From: Bifidobacterium breve
GTDB lineage: Bacteria; Actinomycetota; Acidimicrobiia; Acidimicrobiales; Acidimicrobilacustridaceae
Assembly (NCBI GenBank): GCA_945878725.1
Contig: CAMCTY010000011.1
Span: 1 to 64,000, forward strand
Direction: 5' to 3'
DNA length: 64,000 nucleotides
Shown piece after piece: positions 1 to 9,399 of the stretch. The notes under the pieces were generated by a model. That model saw nothing but the letters and a program-made list of their open reading frames with translations, was not told the origin of the DNA and did not search any database. Positions within the stretch are counted from its first letter, which is position 1, and each line of letters opens with the position of its first letter. The position numbers were made by a program, and so were the translations under genes.

Positions 1-453
1 CTGCTCCAGTCCATCGACTCGACGCAGACTTTCGATTACGACGTGGTGAAGAGCCGGGCAATGGACAACCCCGTCTTCTACGTCCAGATGGCGTATGCCC
101 GGATTCGTTCGATCTTCCGTGTGGCGCAAGAACGTGCCGTCGCTAGTGCTCCGCTTGATCAGGTCGATCTCTCGCTGCTCACACATGAGCGCGAACTCGA
201 AATCCTGAGAACGCTGTCAGAACTTCCGGACACCGTCGTCACCGCGTCGGCGGACAGGGCACCGCATCGCATCGCCACATGGATTCGCGAACTTGCCGGA
301 GCAGTGCACGGCTTTTACCACGACTGTTATGTAATGGGTGATGGCGTGTCGCCCGAACTCACCCAGGCGCGGTTGCAACTGGCATCAGCGGCCTCGGTTG
401 GTCTCCTTATCGGTCTCGACCTTCTCGGTGTCAGTGCACCCGAGCAAATGTGA
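1..453 (+). CDS. argS: Arginyl-tRNA synthetase, C-terminal part (partial at window edge)
   Basis: Frame 1 is open from the first base and ends at TGA 451-453, giving the last 150 residues of a class I aminoacyl-tRNA synthetase that charges tRNA-Arg in the cytosol. The motif DNPVFYVQMAYARI near the start of the fragment matches the conserved ArgS segment NPVxYVQYAHARI, and the helical remainder fits the DALR anticodon-binding domain that closes ArgS. The protein ends one base before the lysA start, so the two are probably co-transcribed. The catalytic half lies outside the window. Confidence 0.93.
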   Translation: MLQSIDSTQTFDYDVVKSRAMDNPVFYVQMAYARIRSIFRVAQERAVASAPLDQVDLSLLTHERELEILRTLSELPDTVVTASADRAPHRIATWIRELAGAVHGFYHDCYVMGDGVSPELTQARLQLASAASVGLLIGLDLLGVSAPEQM

Positions 454-454
454 G

Positions 455-1732
455 ATGAACATGGAACCGATTCCTCTTCGACTTCTTCCTGACACTGCGG
501 AGATCGGCCCGAACGGCCAGCTGATCATCGGCGGTTGCGACACTCTCGAACTTGCTGCCGAGTTCGGTACGCCACTGTTCGTGTACGACGAACAGCATCT
601 TCGCAATCGCTGTCGTGAAGCCGTTGCGGCTTTCGGGCTTGGTGTGAACTACGCAACCAAGGCATTCCTCTGCAAGGCAATGGCCAAGTTGGCGTTCGAC
701 GAAGGATGCAATCTCGACGTCTCGACTGGCGGGGAGTACCACGTGGCTCGGGCCGCAGGTGTACCTGCCGATCGGCTCGTGTTACATGGGAACAACAAGA
801 GCAGTACCGAACTCGCGGTTGCCATGGGCGAAGAGATCGGTCGGATCATTGTTGACTCGTTCGACGAACTTGATCGGATTGAATCGCTCGTGGCCGAAGG
901 GTCGCCGGTTCCGAATGTCGTCATCAGGGTGACTCCCGGTGTCGAGGCGCACACTCACGAATTCGTGCGCACCGGCCAAGACGATTCGAAGTTTGGTTTC
1001 GGCTTGGCCAGTGGCCACGCCGATATGGCCGTCGAGCGGGCCAAGTCATCGCCATCGATGAACCTGGTCGGCGTGCACGCGCACATTGGGTCGCAGGTAT
1101 TCGAGGCCAAATTCTTTGAGATGGCGATTGAGGTTCTTGCGCCATTCATCGAACGTCATCAACTCCCCGAACTCTCGGTAGGCGGCGGGCTAGGTGTCGC
1201 CTACGTGGCTGATGAATTTGCTCCGACAATCACTGAGTGGGGTGCGGCTGTCCGTAACGCCTGCGATGCAGCCGGAATCAGAGCACAAGTCACGGCGGAG
1301 CCCGGACGGTCGCTTGTGGCGCAGGCCGCAGTGACGCTCTACACGGTCGGAACGATCAAAGATCTCCCTGCGATCCGCACGTATGTCGCGGTGGACGGTG
1401 GAATGAGTGACAACCCCCGACCCGTCCTGTACGGGAGCGGCTACGAAGCTTTTCTTGCGCGCGAAGTTGCTGCTGATCGATCGCGGTGCGTGACTATCGT
1501 CGGCAAGCATTGCGAATCGGGCGACATCCTTGTGCGCGACGGTCAGGTTCCTTCGGACCTACAGGTGGGTGACATTTTGGCGACGCCGGTCACCGGCGCC
1601 TACGGGCATTCGATGGGATCCAACTACAACTTGGTGACCCGCCCGGCCGTTGTTTTTGTCGCCGATGGAAAGGCACGACTCGTCGTTCGGCGAGAAACAT
1701 TCGACGACCTTCTCGCTCGCGACATCGACTGA
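455..1732 (+). CDS. lysA: Diaminopimelate decarboxylase
   Basis: Last step of lysine synthesis: PLP-dependent decarboxylation of meso-diaminopimelate in the cytosol. The 425-residue length is normal for the family. Visible motifs are the PLP lysine in NYATKAF (K69), HAHIGSQ and the glycine-rich SVGGGLG in the barrel, AEPGRSLV, and the substrate-binding CESGD near the C-terminus. The ATG at 455 is chosen because it lies one base after the argS stop and gives the normal N-terminus; the frame is open further upstream inside argS, and the next in-frame ATG is at 461. The argS-lysA-hom-thrC neighbourhood is a common actinobacterial amino-acid block. Confidence 0.95.
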   Translation: MNMEPIPLRLLPDTAEIGPNGQLIIGGCDTLELAAEFGTPLFVYDEQHLRNRCREAVAAFGLGVNYATKAFLCKAMAKLAFDEGCNLDVSTGGEYHVARAAGVPADRLVLHGNNKSSTELAVAMGEEIGRIIVDSFDELDRIESLVAEGSPVPNVVIRVTPGVEAHTHEFVRTGQDDSKFGFGLASGHADMAVERAKSSPSMNLVGVHAHIGSQVFEAKFFEMAIEVLAPFIERHQLPELSVGGGLGVAYVADEFAPTITEWGAAVRNACDAAGIRAQVTAEPGRSLVAQAAVTLYTVGTIKDLPAIRTYVAVDGGMSDNPRPVLYGSGYEAFLAREVAADRSRCVTIVGKHCESGDILVRDGQVPSDLQVGDILATPVTGAYGHSMGSNYNLVTRPAVVFVADGKARLVVRRETFDDLLARDID

Positions 1733-1751
1733 CTGTCGGCGGTTCGGAATC

Positions 1752-2483
1752 GTGGACACTGCCGCCTACGTTGCGATTGGTCTGTCGGTCCTCGTGGCTG
1801 CTGGCGTTCAGGGGACCACCGGATTCGGCTTCGCGCTGCTTTCGGTTCCGCTCATGTCCCTGTTCATAGAACCCGAACAGGCCGTGGTCATCTCGGCGAG
1901 TCTGGGACTATTGGCAAGTGCGGTCCAGGCGTGGTCGGAACGTCATCACGGCGATCGGCCAACGATCATCAGGATGCTTATCGGCGCGGCGATCGGATCT
2001 CCGTTCGGATTGCTCGTCTTTGTTGTGGCATCACCGAGCCAACTTCGATTCATCCTCGCCGGGGTCATCATCGTTTTTCTGATCCTCAACCTCCGAGGCC
2101 TCACGTTGAAGCAGGGGGGACGTACCGTCGATCTCGGGGCGGGTGCGATCAGTGGGGTTCTCAACACGTCACTGTCAACGAACGGCCCTCCTCTCGTCAT
2201 GGCGTTGCATGCCCGCCACCTTCCGCCCCAACAGTTCCGGGGAACGCTTGCGGCAGTCTTTGCTGGGTCGGGTCTGCTGACGGTCCTGTTATTCGCCGGG
2301 GCCGGAAAGTACTCGGCCGACATTGGCCTGGCACTCGTGATCTCTCTTCCGACGCTCGCCATCGGCTACCTACTCGCGGCCCGGTTCCGCCAGCGGATTC
2401 GCCCCGATCATTTCCGCAACATCGTCACGTGGCTCCTCTTTGCCACGGCAGTCCTCGCAACGCTCTCAGCATTTCGCGGTTGA
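1752..2483 (+). CDS. TauE/SafE-family membrane exporter
   Basis: Predicted inner-membrane permease of 243 residues. Hydrophobic segments alternate with short loops, and the N-terminus carries a family-like glycine-rich stretch (VQGTTGFGFALLSVPLM), followed later by a second half-repeat around GAISGVLNTSLSTNGPP. Members move sulfite, sulfoacetate or other small organic anions; the substrate cannot be read from sequence. The start is a GTG at 1752, 19 bases after the lysA stop; the frame is open further upstream, but that part would overlap lysA. It may be co-transcribed with argS-lysA. Confidence 0.82.
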   Translation: MDTAAYVAIGLSVLVAAGVQGTTGFGFALLSVPLMSLFIEPEQAVVISASLGLLASAVQAWSERHHGDRPTIIRMLIGAAIGSPFGLLVFVVASPSQLRFILAGVIIVFLILNLRGLTLKQGGRTVDLGAGAISGVLNTSLSTNGPPLVMALHARHLPPQQFRGTLAAVFAGSGLLTVLLFAGAGKYSADIGLALVISLPTLAIGYLLAARFRQRIRPDHFRNIVTWLLFATAVLATLSAFRG

Positions 2484-2502
2484 TCCGGTTCGGGACGCAG
2501 AC

Positions 2503-3183
2503 TCACCGGGGAAGGGTGTCGACCTCGCCAAGGCTTGCTTGGGGCAGCGGAAGATGGCCATCGAGGACTGCGATGAACAGCTCGGCGCTTCCTGCTCCGG
2601 GAAGAGAACGCAGTTCGTCGGCAGTTCTTCGACTGTTGAGAGCGCGTACCGCCTCCCACGCTGAAACTTCGATCGACCAACCGATAGGTCCGTCGCCACT
2701 GGTCCAGACCCGATCGACATCGCGGACTTCGATCGCGCCGAGTCCAGTGTCACGTAGCCAATACGACGCGGCCGACATCGTCATCGGTAGGACGATGTCC
2801 ACATCGAATGACGAACTGTCCGGCAGTTGAACCGCAGCTCGCAGATCATGCTCGTGTACGACGAGATCGCCATAGAGGGCGTCGGACATCGAAAGGGTTG
2901 CCGCTATGGCGGTGTCGAGTCCTTCCCATTCGCGAAGGAGATCATCGATCGGTTGGGAACGGCGCTCGTCGACGATGCCTCTGAGCCATCCGTCCAGATC
3001 TCCGTCGGGGAGATTCCCAGACCCGATCGCGGCCGGCAGTCCAACGACATGGCCGATCAGGTCTTTCACCGACCATTCGGGGCAAGCGGGAACGACGGCA
3101 TCAAGGGAGTTGGCAGGGAGATCGCGGACGACGGTGCAGATTCTGTCCCGGGTGTTGAGATAAGCCTCGAGGTGATCGGTCAT
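2503..3183 (-). CDS. DinB-like / mycothiol-dependent maleylpyruvate isomerase family protein
   Basis: 226 residues. The N-terminal part has the pattern of the actinobacterial MDMPI/DinB fold: CPEWSVKDLIGHVVG, with H45 as a probable metal ligand, and later DLVVHEHDLR with H110, H112 and D113. Family members bind a divalent metal and some use mycothiol to isomerise or transfer thiols; the reaction here is unknown. The ATG at 3183 is preferred because TACAGT (3195-3190) sits six bases upstream, the arrangement of a leaderless transcript. The gene is divergent from hom and its 3' end faces the TauE gene. Confidence 0.75.
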   Translation of the reverse strand: MTDHLEAYLNTRDRICTVVRDLPANSLDAVVPACPEWSVKDLIGHVVGLPAAIGSGNLPDGDLDGWLRGIVDERRSQPIDDLLREWEGLDTAIAATLSMSDALYGDLVVHEHDLRAAVQLPDSSSFDVDIVLPMTMSAASYWLRDTGLGAIEVRDVDRVWTSGDGPIGWSIEVSAWEAVRALNSRRTADELRSLPGAGSAELFIAVLDGHLPLPQASLGEVDTLPR

Positions 3184-3189
3184 GCGACG

Positions 3190-3195
3190 ACTGTA
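3190..3195 (-). promoter_or_regulatory. Candidate -10 box of a leaderless transcript (DinB-like gene)
   Basis: On the minus strand TACAGT fits the actinobacterial TANNNT -10 pattern and ends six bases before the ATG at 3183. Transcription would start at or beside the A of the start codon. No Shine-Dalgarno sequence is visible in between. Confidence 0.42.
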
Positions 3196-3279
3196 TGCGG
3201 GAAGGTGCGATCCGACGAAGGTAAGTCCGACCAAGAAAAGGGAACCCGAAACCCGTCGGGTAGATGGGTCCGCGGCCGG

Positions 3280-3285
3280 TAGCCT
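3280..3285 (+). promoter_or_regulatory. Candidate -10 box of a leaderless transcript (hom)
   Basis: TAGCCT (TANNNT type) ends seven bases before the GTG start of hom at 3293, and no ribosome binding site is present. Together with the divergent TACAGT box at 3190-3195 it makes the 109-base gap a two-way promoter region. Confidence 0.42.
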
Positions 3286-3292
3286 CGTTGAC

Positions 3293-4627
3293 GTGAACGG
3301 TTCTGTTGTGCGAGTTGGCGTCCTTGGTTGTGGCACGGTCGGTGCCTCATTGATCGCGTTGGCTCAGCGTCAGCGCTCCACAATCAAATCGCGCACCGGA
3401 CTGGAACTCGACATTGTCAGGGTTGCCATCCGCAATCCCGATCGAGCCCGATCGGTCGATCTACCGAGTTCGGCGTTCACGATCGACGCCGCTGCAATCG
3501 TTTCCGATCCGGAAATCGATGTGATTGTTGAAGTGATGGGCGGCATTGAGCCGGCCCGCACACTCGTGCTTGCCGCACTAGCCGCAGGCAAACCGGTCAT
3601 CACCGCGAACAAGGCACTAGTCGCCGCCTTCGGCGCCGAACTTTTCGCGGCGGCCGAGGCTGGTGGTGTCGACCTGCTCTTCGAGGCCGCTGTCGCTGGC
3701 GGCATTCCCTTTGTACGCCCATTGCGCGAATCGCTTCTGGCCGAACCAGTCCAACGTGTGTTGGGGATCGTCAACGGCACGACCAACTACATCCTCACGC
3801 GCATGACCGAGGCCGGTGCCGACTATTCCGATGCTTTGGCTGAGGCCCAGGCGCTCGGTTACGCAGAAGCGGATCCCACTGCAGACGTCGACGGTCATGA
3901 TGCTGCAGCGAAGATCGCGATCGTCGCCTCGATCGCGTTCGGCGCTCAACTCACCGCCGACGATGTTTCCTGCGAGGGAATCTCCAATCTGACTGCGGAT
4001 GACATCGCCTTCGCCGGTCGACACGGATTCGTCGTCAAGCTCCTCGCTGTGGCCGAAAAGTTCTCGGGTCCGAACGGCGACGAGCTCTCAGCGCGCGTCC
4101 ATCCTTGTCTCGTTCCCGTAACCCATCCCCTTGCGGCGGTACGTGACAGTTTCAACGCCGTGTTTGTTCAAGGCGAGGCAGTCGGCGACCTTATGTTCTA
4201 CGGACGTGGTGCCGGTGGCAATCCCACCGCCAGTGCAGTCCTTGGCGATCTTGTCGACGCCGCAGTAAATCTTCGCAGCGGTTCGTACGCGTCGATCGGT
4301 TCGCTTGCGCCGTTCCCGATGCGTCCTGCGCTCGAACTGACCAGCGCGTATTACGTAAGCGTTCAGGTTGCCGACAGGCCGGGTGTTCTGGCCTTGATCG
4401 CCAATGTCTTCGGTGAGAACGGTGTTTCGATCGAATCGATGGAACAGGGTGGAACGTTCATGGTCGGTGGCGACCAAAGCGAAGGTCAGGCGCGCATCGA
4501 CTTCATCACTCATCAGGCCCGGGGAGTGGACCTTGAGTCCACGATCGCAACGTTGAAGTCCCTCGATGCGGTTCGGCATGTCGGAAGTCTGATCCGGGTT
4601 CTCTCTGCTGAGGAGATTTCGTCATGA
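3293..4627 (+). CDS. hom: Homoserine dehydrogenase with C-terminal ACT domain
   Basis: Reduces aspartate semialdehyde to homoserine, the branch-point step toward threonine and methionine. The 444 residues show the nucleotide-binding GCGTVG (12-17), the NKALVA segment containing K107, GIVNGTTNYILTRM in the catalytic domain, and DVDGHDAAAK with D203 and K207 at the expected catalytic positions. Residues from about 335 form an ACT domain (VQVADRPGVLALIANVF), so feedback control by an amino acid, normally threonine, is likely. The GTG at 3293 gives the usual N-terminus. The stop overlaps the thrC start by four bases. Confidence 0.96.
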   Translation: MNGSVVRVGVLGCGTVGASLIALAQRQRSTIKSRTGLELDIVRVAIRNPDRARSVDLPSSAFTIDAAAIVSDPEIDVIVEVMGGIEPARTLVLAALAAGKPVITANKALVAAFGAELFAAAEAGGVDLLFEAAVAGGIPFVRPLRESLLAEPVQRVLGIVNGTTNYILTRMTEAGADYSDALAEAQALGYAEADPTADVDGHDAAAKIAIVASIAFGAQLTADDVSCEGISNLTADDIAFAGRHGFVVKLLAVAEKFSGPNGDELSARVHPCLVPVTHPLAAVRDSFNAVFVQGEAVGDLMFYGRGAGGNPTASAVLGDLVDAAVNLRSGSYASIGSLAPFPMRPALELTSAYYVSVQVADRPGVLALIANVFGENGVSIESMEQGGTFMVGGDQSEGQARIDFITHQARGVDLESTIATLKSLDAVRHVGSLIRVLSAEEISS

Positions 4628-6036
4628 CCCCGATGTCCTACGTGAGTACCCGCGGTTCGGCTCCCGAACTGGGATTCGCCGACACGCTCCTTGCCGGCCT
4701 TGCTCGCGATGGCGGGCTTTACGTACCCGAGCGGTGGCCGTCGATCACCGTCGGAGCGTTCGAGCGATTCGCAACAGCCAGCTATGCCGATGTGGCCACC
4801 GAAGTCATGTGGCCCTTCGTTGAGGGCGCGATCGAACACGACATGTTCGCTCAATTGGTTGCGGATTCCTATGCCACATTTGCAACGCCCGATGTGGTGC
4901 CGCTTGTCGAACTTGGCGACAACATGTGGTTGGCCGAGTTGTTCCATGGCCCGACGCTGGCGTTCAAGGACATTGCGCTTCAGTTGGTCGGCCGACTTTT
5001 TGATCATGAGTTGACTCGTCGTGGCGAGCGGGTGACGATCGTCGGTGCAACCTCAGGCGACACCGGATCCGCCGCGATCGAGGCATTGCGTGATCGTGCC
5101 TCGGCCGAAGTATTCATCCTCCATCCGGCGGGCAGAGTTTCCGATGTGCAGCGTCGCCAGATGACGACAGTGACTGCTCCCAATGTGCACAACATCGCCG
5201 TCGAAGGAACGTTCGACGACTGTCAGGACATCGTGAAGGCCTTGTTCGCCGACGACACGTTCCGCGACCAACGAAATCTTTCGGCCGTGAACTCCATCAA
5301 CTGGGCGCGGGTCATGGCCCAGACCGTTTACTACGTCACGAGTGCCGCCCGTCTGGGCGGGGGACCGGGCCGACCGGTTGCTTTCTCTGTGCCCACGGGC
5401 AACTTCGGCAATGTATTCGCGGGATACGGAGCGCAACGGATGGGAACGCCCATCTCGCAGTTCATCGTCGCCTCGAACCGAAACGACATCTTGACCAGAT
5501 TCCTCACCACCGGAACCATGACTATCGGCGCTGTAGAACCGACGCTGAGCCCGAGCATGGACATCCAGGTCTCCTCAAACCTTGAACGCCTGCTTTTCGA
5601 GGTCTACGGCCGAGACGGTTCTGAGATCGCCGAACTTATGGCTCGCTTCCGGGCCGACGGTTCGGTCTCGGTCGATGCCGGACGTCTTGATCTGCTGGCC
5701 GAGCACTGGTCAGCCGGGCGGGTCGATGACGCAGAAACCGCCGCGACTATTGCCTCCGTCCACGAACGCACTGGGATGCTCCTCGATCCGCATACCGCAG
5801 TTGGACTGGCCGCGGCGATCAATGAGCGGGCCGATGTCGATGTGCCCATGGTCGTGCTGGGAACGGCCCATCCGGCCAAGTTCCCCGATGCGGTCGAGTC
5901 AGCCTCGGGCATCCGCCCCCCGCTTCCGGCCCATTTGGCCGATCTCTTTGAGCGCACCGAGCACTTCGAGGTCATTGCGAACGACTACCCGATGGTCAGG
6001 TCGCTCATCGAGAACACCCTCGACGGCGCCCGCTAA
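4624..6036 (+). CDS. thrC: Threonine synthase (long class)
   Basis: PLP enzyme that converts O-phosphohomoserine to threonine. At 470 residues it belongs to the longer class with an N-terminal YVSTRG...GGLYVP extension, as in E. coli and yeast. The PLP lysine is K115 in FHGPTLAFKD, and the phosphate-binding loop is GATSGDTGSAA. Its ATG overlaps the hom stop (ATGA), indicating translational coupling; a second ATG three codons later is possible. The substrate must come from a homoserine kinase, yet no GHMP-type thrB follows; the next gene is an ApgM-like protein instead. Confidence 0.96.
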   Translation: MTPMSYVSTRGSAPELGFADTLLAGLARDGGLYVPERWPSITVGAFERFATASYADVATEVMWPFVEGAIEHDMFAQLVADSYATFATPDVVPLVELGDNMWLAELFHGPTLAFKDIALQLVGRLFDHELTRRGERVTIVGATSGDTGSAAIEALRDRASAEVFILHPAGRVSDVQRRQMTTVTAPNVHNIAVEGTFDDCQDIVKALFADDTFRDQRNLSAVNSINWARVMAQTVYYVTSAARLGGGPGRPVAFSVPTGNFGNVFAGYGAQRMGTPISQFIVASNRNDILTRFLTTGTMTIGAVEPTLSPSMDIQVSSNLERLLFEVYGRDGSEIAELMARFRADGSVSVDAGRLDLLAEHWSAGRVDDAETAATIASVHERTGMLLDPHTAVGLAAAINERADVDVPMVVLGTAHPAKFPDAVESASGIRPPLPAHLADLFERTEHFEVIANDYPMVRSLIENTLDGAR

Positions 6037-6070
6037 GCCATCGGCGCGCAAAATGCGCCACAATTGGGAC

Positions 6071-7219
6071 ATGAAGTACGTGGTCTGTGTCCCCGATGGT
6101 TGTGCCGATGAACCGCTCGCCGAACTCGGCGGGCTGACTCCGATGCAGGCAGCCAACATGCCAAACCTCGACCGGATCGCTGCGCGCTCAACGCTCGGTC
6201 GCGCTGCGGTCATACCCGAGGGCCTTCCGCCGGGCTCCGACGTCGGGAACATGTCGATCTTCGGTTACGACCCCGTCAAGTTTCATACCGGTCGCGCGCC
6301 GATCGAAGCGGCAGCTCTCGGACTTCGGTTGCGTCCCGACCAGGTCGCATACCGCTGCAATCTCGTGACGGTCGATGCCGACGGAACCATGGTTGATTTC
6401 GCGGGCGGACATCCGTCGACCGAGGACGCGGCACTGATTATCGCGGCGCTGCAGGAAGCACTCGGTGGCGATGGTGTCGAGTTCCATCCCGGAGTTCAGT
6501 ATCGACACATTCTCGTTGCCCCCGCATCGTGGGCCGTAGCGGACTGCACGCCGCCGCACGATCTCACCGGCAAGCCATCGGTGCCGCCGACAGGTTCTGC
6601 CGCTCCCGAACTTCTGCGGCTCATGGACGCGTCGCGCGAGGTACTTGCCCGATTCGATAGTGGCGCGAATCAGATCTGGCTTTGGGGCCAGGGTTTCCAG
6701 CCCGAGATGCCGTCATTCGAAACCGCCTACGGAGTCGATGCTGCGCTCGTCACGGCGGTCGATCTCGTGCGCGGGCTGGGTGTGTTGACTGGAATCAACG
6801 TGGTGAATCTCGAATCGGCCACCGGTTGGTACGACACCGATTACGAAGGAAAGCGCAATTGCGCGCTCGCCGCTCTTGATGCCGGCACCGATCTGTTCAT
6901 CATCCATGTCGAGGCCACCGACGAGGCTGGTCATGCCGGAAACATCGAGGAGAAGGTGAAGGCCCTAGAGAACTGGGATTCGCGAATCCTCGCCGGCCTG
7001 GTTGAGCATCTCGACGCCGCCGGCCCGTGGCGGATGCTTATGCTCCCTGATCACGCCACTCCGCTGGCCACCAGGACGCACACGTCCGATCCCGTGCCGT
7101 ATCTCCTCTTTGACTCGCAGATCGATGGTCCGGGTGGCGTCTACACGGAGGCGGGAGTTGCCGATCTCCCTGTAGTTGCCGGTCACGAACTCATGGGGCA
7201 GTTGGTTTCTCGACGCTGA
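6071..7219 (+). CDS. ApgM-like phosphotransferase; candidate homoserine kinase or cofactor-independent phosphoglycerate mutase
   Basis: 382 residues of the alkaline-phosphatase-superfamily ApgM group. D9 in VPDG is a likely metal ligand, S56 in PPGSDVGNMSIFGYDP is the expected phosphorylated serine, and HVEATDEAGH plus LPDHATPLATRTHT give the C-terminal metal ligands. Archaeal-type members act as 2,3-bisphosphoglycerate-independent phosphoglycerate mutases, but a subgroup (TIGR02535) has been proposed as homoserine kinase because it sits beside hom and thrC in genomes without thrB. That is exactly the context here: 34 bases after thrC. The ATG at 6071 gives the family N-terminus (MKYVVCVPDG); an in-frame ATG at 6053 is also possible. 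Confidence 0.85.
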   Translation: MKYVVCVPDGCADEPLAELGGLTPMQAANMPNLDRIAARSTLGRAAVIPEGLPPGSDVGNMSIFGYDPVKFHTGRAPIEAAALGLRLRPDQVAYRCNLVTVDADGTMVDFAGGHPSTEDAALIIAALQEALGGDGVEFHPGVQYRHILVAPASWAVADCTPPHDLTGKPSVPPTGSAAPELLRLMDASREVLARFDSGANQIWLWGQGFQPEMPSFETAYGVDAALVTAVDLVRGLGVLTGINVVNLESATGWYDTDYEGKRNCALAALDAGTDLFIIHVEATDEAGHAGNIEEKVKALENWDSRILAGLVEHLDAAGPWRMLMLPDHATPLATRTHTSDPVPYLLFDSQIDGPGGVYTEAGVADLPVVAGHELMGQLVSRR

Positions 7220-7454
7220 GCCAGTGCGGTGGGTTGCCCGGCCATGGAGTCACAACTACGCTCTGAAACGTTGTACGACGCCGATTAAGACGATCCGCGC
7301 TTCGTCATCTCCCCGCCGTCCGGCGGACCGGTTACGCAGTCTGCGTCGCCGATACTCCCCAATCGCTTGCACATACTTCCTCCTAACCCCCCGACTGTTC
7401 TTGGCGTTCATCGCCCATCCGGTTGGGCTCCCCGATCTGAGAGACAAAATCACC
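7220..7454 (+). promoter_or_regulatory. Long C-rich leader of rho
   Basis: 235 bases without a convincing gene separate the ApgM-like gene from rho. It contains adjacent inverted repeats: CCGCCG/CGGCGG at 7314-7326 and a 13-base palindrome with arms ACGCAG and CTGCGT (7334-7346). After these comes a G-poor, C-rich stretch: I count 30 C and 9 G in 7351-7420. Such C-over-G segments resemble Rho utilisation sites, and rho of other bacteria is autoregulated by termination in its leader. No promoter could be fixed with confidence. Confidence 0.45.
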
Positions 7455-9101
7455 ATGGCAAACCAACTTGAACGTTCCGCACTCGAGTCGAAAGAGCGCG
7501 ACGAACTAGTCACGATCGCTGTCGCTCTGGGCGGAAAGCCCGCTGCACGCGCGAAGAAGTCGACGATCATCGACCTGATCCTCGAATTGACTGGGGTTAC
7601 CTCTGCCGCCCCCGAATCCAGTGCCGAGCCCCTTGATGCCGAACCGACGCCGGCCCGACGTCCACGTCGCCCCCGCAACGCAGCAGCCGAATCGTCACCT
7701 GATATTGAAACGGCCGTTCCTTCCGACGCCGGAAATGCCGAGTCAGACAACGACGCCGAATCGGCAGTCGATGCTCCCGAATCCGACGACGCGTCTGCGC
7801 CGACCAGTACTGCCCGTGAGCCACGGGAACCACGCGAACCCCGCGCCGAAGGTGACGCCGACTCCGACGGCGACGGAGATGGAGACGGTCGTCGACGTCG
7901 GCGGCGTGGACGCGATCGCGACAACGATCGCGGCGGAGATCGCCCGGGGCGCTCCGAGGAGTCATTCTTCGGTGAACCGATTCCGGTTTCCGGCGTACTT
8001 GACCTCCGCGACGAGGGTTACGGATTCGTGCGAGTTAACAGTTACCTCTCGAGCCGGGAAGACGTTTACGTCTCGGTGAAGCAGGCTCGCCAGTTCTCGC
8101 TCCGTCGCGGCGATCTGGTGGCAGGAACAAGTCGACCCGCAGCGCGTAATGAAAAGAACCCGGCACTGCTGACTATCGACTCGGTGAATGGTCTCGATCC
8201 TGATCTGGCTCGTGATCGCCGTCGCTTCGACGATCTCACGCCGCTCTTCCCCGACGAGAAGCTCCACCTTTCAAGTCGCGATGAGCCGTACAACATGACG
8301 TCGCGCATCATCGATCTCATCGCCCCGATCGGCAAGGGGCAGCGCGGGCTCATCGTGTCGCCGCCAAAAGCAGGCAAGACGACGATCATGAAGCAGATCG
8401 CGAAGTCGATCGAGGAGAACAACCCCGAAGTTCACTTGATCGTGCTGCTCGTGGATGAGCGCCCCGAGGAAGTCACCGATATGCGTCGCTCGGTTGGCGG
8501 AGAGGTTGTCGCTTCGACATTCGATCGTCCTGCCGAAGAGCACACTGCGGTCGCCGAACTCGTCATCGAACGCGCCAAGCGAATGGTGGAAGAGGGCAAG
8601 GACGTTGTGGTCATTCTCGACGGCATCACCCGTCTTGCTCGCGCTTACAACCTCGCAGCACCGGCGACCGGACGTGTTATGTCTGGCGGAATCGACACCG
8701 GAGCGCTGTACCCCCCCAAGAAGTTCTTCGGCGCAGCGCGCAATGTCGAGGAGGGGGGCTCGCTGACGATCCTGGCCAGCGCACTCGTCGAGACTGGCTC
8801 TCGCATGGACGAGGTCATCTTCGAGGAGTTCAAGGGAACCGGGAACATGGAACTGCGGCTCGATCGCCGCATGGCCGAGCGTCGGATCTACCCGGCCATC
8901 GATGTGGACGCCTCGTCGACTCGTCACGAGGAACTGCTTTTCGATCGCACCCAGCTCCAGCAGGTCTTCAAGCTGCGTCGGGTGCTCTCGGGCCTGGCCG
9001 CCGAAGGCGGAAGTGGCGCTCCGGGACTCGAAATGCTGATCGATCGCCTGGGCACCTTCCGCACCAATGACGAATTCCTTGCGGAAATCGCCAAGGGCTG
9101 A
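7455..9101 (+). CDS. rho: Transcription termination factor Rho
   Basis: Hexameric RNA-dependent ATPase that ends transcription at C-rich unstructured RNA. The 548 residues begin with a Rho_N helical domain (about 1-48), then an actinobacterial-type insert of about 120 residues that is first acidic and then arginine-rich ([11 protein letters not shown] near 146-156). The cold-shock-like RNA-binding domain covers about 172-250 (GYGFVRV), followed by the ATPase core with Walker A PPKAGKTT (303-310), Walker [12 protein letters not shown] and the pore-loop segment [12 protein letters not shown]. The ATG at 7455 is chosen by the family N-terminus. The insert is typical of actinobacteria and may add RNA-binding sites or drive condensation (inference). 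Confidence 0.97.
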   Translation: MANQLERSALESKERDELVTIAVALGGKPAARAKKSTIIDLILELTGVTSAAPESSAEPLDAEPTPARRPRRPRNAAAESSPDIETAVPSDAGNAESDNDAESAVDAPESDDASAPTSTAREPREPREPRAEGDADSDGDGDGDGRRRRRRGRDRDNDRGGDRPGRSEESFFGEPIPVSGVLDLRDEGYGFVRVNSYLSSREDVYVSVKQARQFSLRRGDLVAGTSRPAARNEKNPALLTIDSVNGLDPDLARDRRRFDDLTPLFPDEKLHLSSRDEPYNMTSRIIDLIAPIGKGQRGLIVSPPKAGKTTIMKQIAKSIEENNPEVHLIVLLVDERPEEVTDMRRSVGGEVVASTFDRPAEEHTAVAELVIERAKRMVEEGKDVVVILDGITRLARAYNLAAPATGRVMSGGIDTGALYPPKKFFGAARNVEEGGSLTILASALVETGSRMDEVIFEEFKGTGNMELRLDRRMAERRIYPAIDVDASSTRHEELLFDRTQLQQVFKLRRVLSGLAAEGGSGAPGLEMLIDRLGTFRTNDEFLAEIAKG

Positions 9102-9192
9102 ACCCTTCCGACCTGCGTCGATACCCCCATATTGCGGTTCTCGCCGCTGACCGGCAAACTTACCAATTCCGAAATCTCTCTGGAGCACAGCC

Positions 9193-9399
9193 ATGAAGGC
9201 CGATATCCATCCCAATTACGTCGAAGCATCCGTGAAGTGTTCCTGTGGGAACACGTTCACGACTCGATCGACCCAGTCCGAGCTCACCTCGGAACTCTGC
9301 AACGAGTGCCACCCGTTCTATACGGGCAAGCAGAAGCTCGTTGACACCGGTGGTCGTATCGAGAAGTTCGAGAAGCGCTACGGCACCCGCCGCAAATAG
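9193..9399 (+). CDS. rpmE: 50S ribosomal protein L31, zinc-binding type
   Basis: 68 residues that match L31 throughout, beginning MKADIHPNY and ending in a basic tail. Four cysteines (C16, C18, C36, C39) are all present, so this is the zinc-containing form rather than the cysteine-free form expressed under zinc starvation. It lies 91 bases after rho, a neighbourhood shared by many actinobacteria. The start is an ATG with GGAG twelve bases upstream (9181-9184). Confidence 0.96.
   Translation: MKADIHPNYVEASVKCSCGNTFTTRSTQSELTSELCNECHPFYTGKQKLVDTGGRIEKFEKRYGTRRK

Noticed and set aside
8271-9215. 314-residue open frame antisense to rho and the rpmE start
   Set aside because: Shadow of rho codon usage in a GC-rich genome; no motif, and it would read through the rho-rpmE gap.
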